A stretch of 64,000 nt of DNA from Chelativorans sp. YIM 93263 (GTDB lineage: Bacteria; Pseudomonadota; Alphaproteobacteria; Rhizobiales; Rhizobiaceae), in the NCBI RefSeq assembly GCF_028767125.1, contig NZ_JAKCWP010000003.1, positions 1-64,000 on the forward strand, read 5' to 3'. A program made the position numbers and the translations under genes. Positions within the stretch are counted from its first letter, which is position 1. The number at the start of each line of letters is the position of its first letter. Under the pieces are notes generated by a model that did not search any database, was not told the DNA's origin, and saw only the letters and a list, made by a program, of their open reading frames with translations. Below, one piece after another: positions 63,919 through 64,000 of this stretch.

Positions 63919-64000
63919 ATGCGCATCGGATGCCCGAAGGAGATCAAGAATCACGAATATCGTGTCGGCCTCACGCCGGGTGCGGTGCGCGAATACGTTG
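63919..64000 (+). CDS. ald: Alanine dehydrogenase, N-terminal fragment (cut by window end)
   Basis: ATG at 63919 opens MRIGCPKEIKNHEYRVGLTP followed by GAVREYV, the well-conserved N-terminus of NAD-dependent L-alanine dehydrogenase (AlaDh/PNT family), which interconverts alanine and pyruvate plus ammonia. 27 codons are present. CAGGGAA lies immediately upstream. The divergent Lrp-type gene supports the call over the related PntA subunit. Confidence 0.9.
   Translation, partial: MRIGCPKEIKNHEYRVGLTPGAVREYV

Noticed and set aside
1-64000. CRISPR arrays, prophage, intact insertion sequences, tRNA or rRNA genes
   Set aside because: No regularly spaced repeats, transposase or phage structural motifs, and no T-loop/anticodon patterns were found by reading; a tool search could still find a degenerate remnant.

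Overview
This window reads as chromosomal core sequence of an alphaproteobacterium of the Hyphomicrobiales (Rhizobiales), most like Phyllobacteriaceae-type genera such as Mesorhizobium, Nitratireductor or Chelativorans. The evidence is a GTTC-N7-GTTC-type LexA box in front of lexA, a one-cysteine DksA, a pyrB gene followed by a dihydroorotase homologue without metal ligands, a ComEC without the metallo-beta-lactamase tail, and a high-GC, housekeeping-rich layout. No tRNA, rRNA, CRISPR array, prophage or intact insertion sequence was found. The genus is an inference.

Layout. 1-37: start of a tuf gene (minus). 270-3580: proV-proW-proX betaine/proline ABC importer (minus). 3860-9350: SLT lipoprotein, dksA, a YcjX/YcjF-like pair, a secreted hypothetical protein and lexA. 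9360-13235: comEC and gltX, divergent. 13236-13965: gene-free, with a dense set of inverted repeats (about 13290-13640). 13966-16196: TerC-family and FadL-family membrane proteins. 16594-23282: valS, mfd, sdhE. 23283-27329: a probable accessory insert (yqaE-like and DUF4112 pair, QacA/SmvA-type drug exporter, TetR regulator) between sdhE and recG. 27330-33834: recG, DUF502 protein, glmS, aidB-like gene. 34170-43883: pyrB, pyrC-like, plsY, dprA, topA, rnr, DUF983. 43899-48499: NUDIX, GST, rpmG, DUF922, then folP-folB-folK. 48598-53826: a one-carbon/corrinoid module. 53864-64000: ndk, GST, DinB, ABC-F, MFS, mgtE, Dabb, cpdB, and a divergent Lrp/ald pair cut by the window end.

The most interesting block is 48598-53826. 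A PF13769-type 'virulence factor' protein, a cysteine-rich MetV-like protein, a MetF-type barrel, a methyltetrahydrofolate:corrinoid methyltransferase and a RACo-type [2Fe-2S]/ASKHA protein lie in one direction, the first three overlapping or nearly touching. This resembles the methyl branch of the acetogen Wood-Ljungdahl pathway in an apparently aerobic proteobacterium. It probably works oxidatively, passing methyl groups from a methylated corrinoid protein to THF. The corrinoid protein and the substrate-specific (MttB-type) methyltransferase are not in the window. A 20-bp inverted repeat splits the module in front of the methyltransferase gene.

Other points for a second look are a double LexA box at lexA and a single one upstream of aidB-like, a TetR-type operator between the drug exporter and its regulator, clustered hairpins upstream of the TerC gene, and an overlapping small-membrane-protein/DUF4112 pair.
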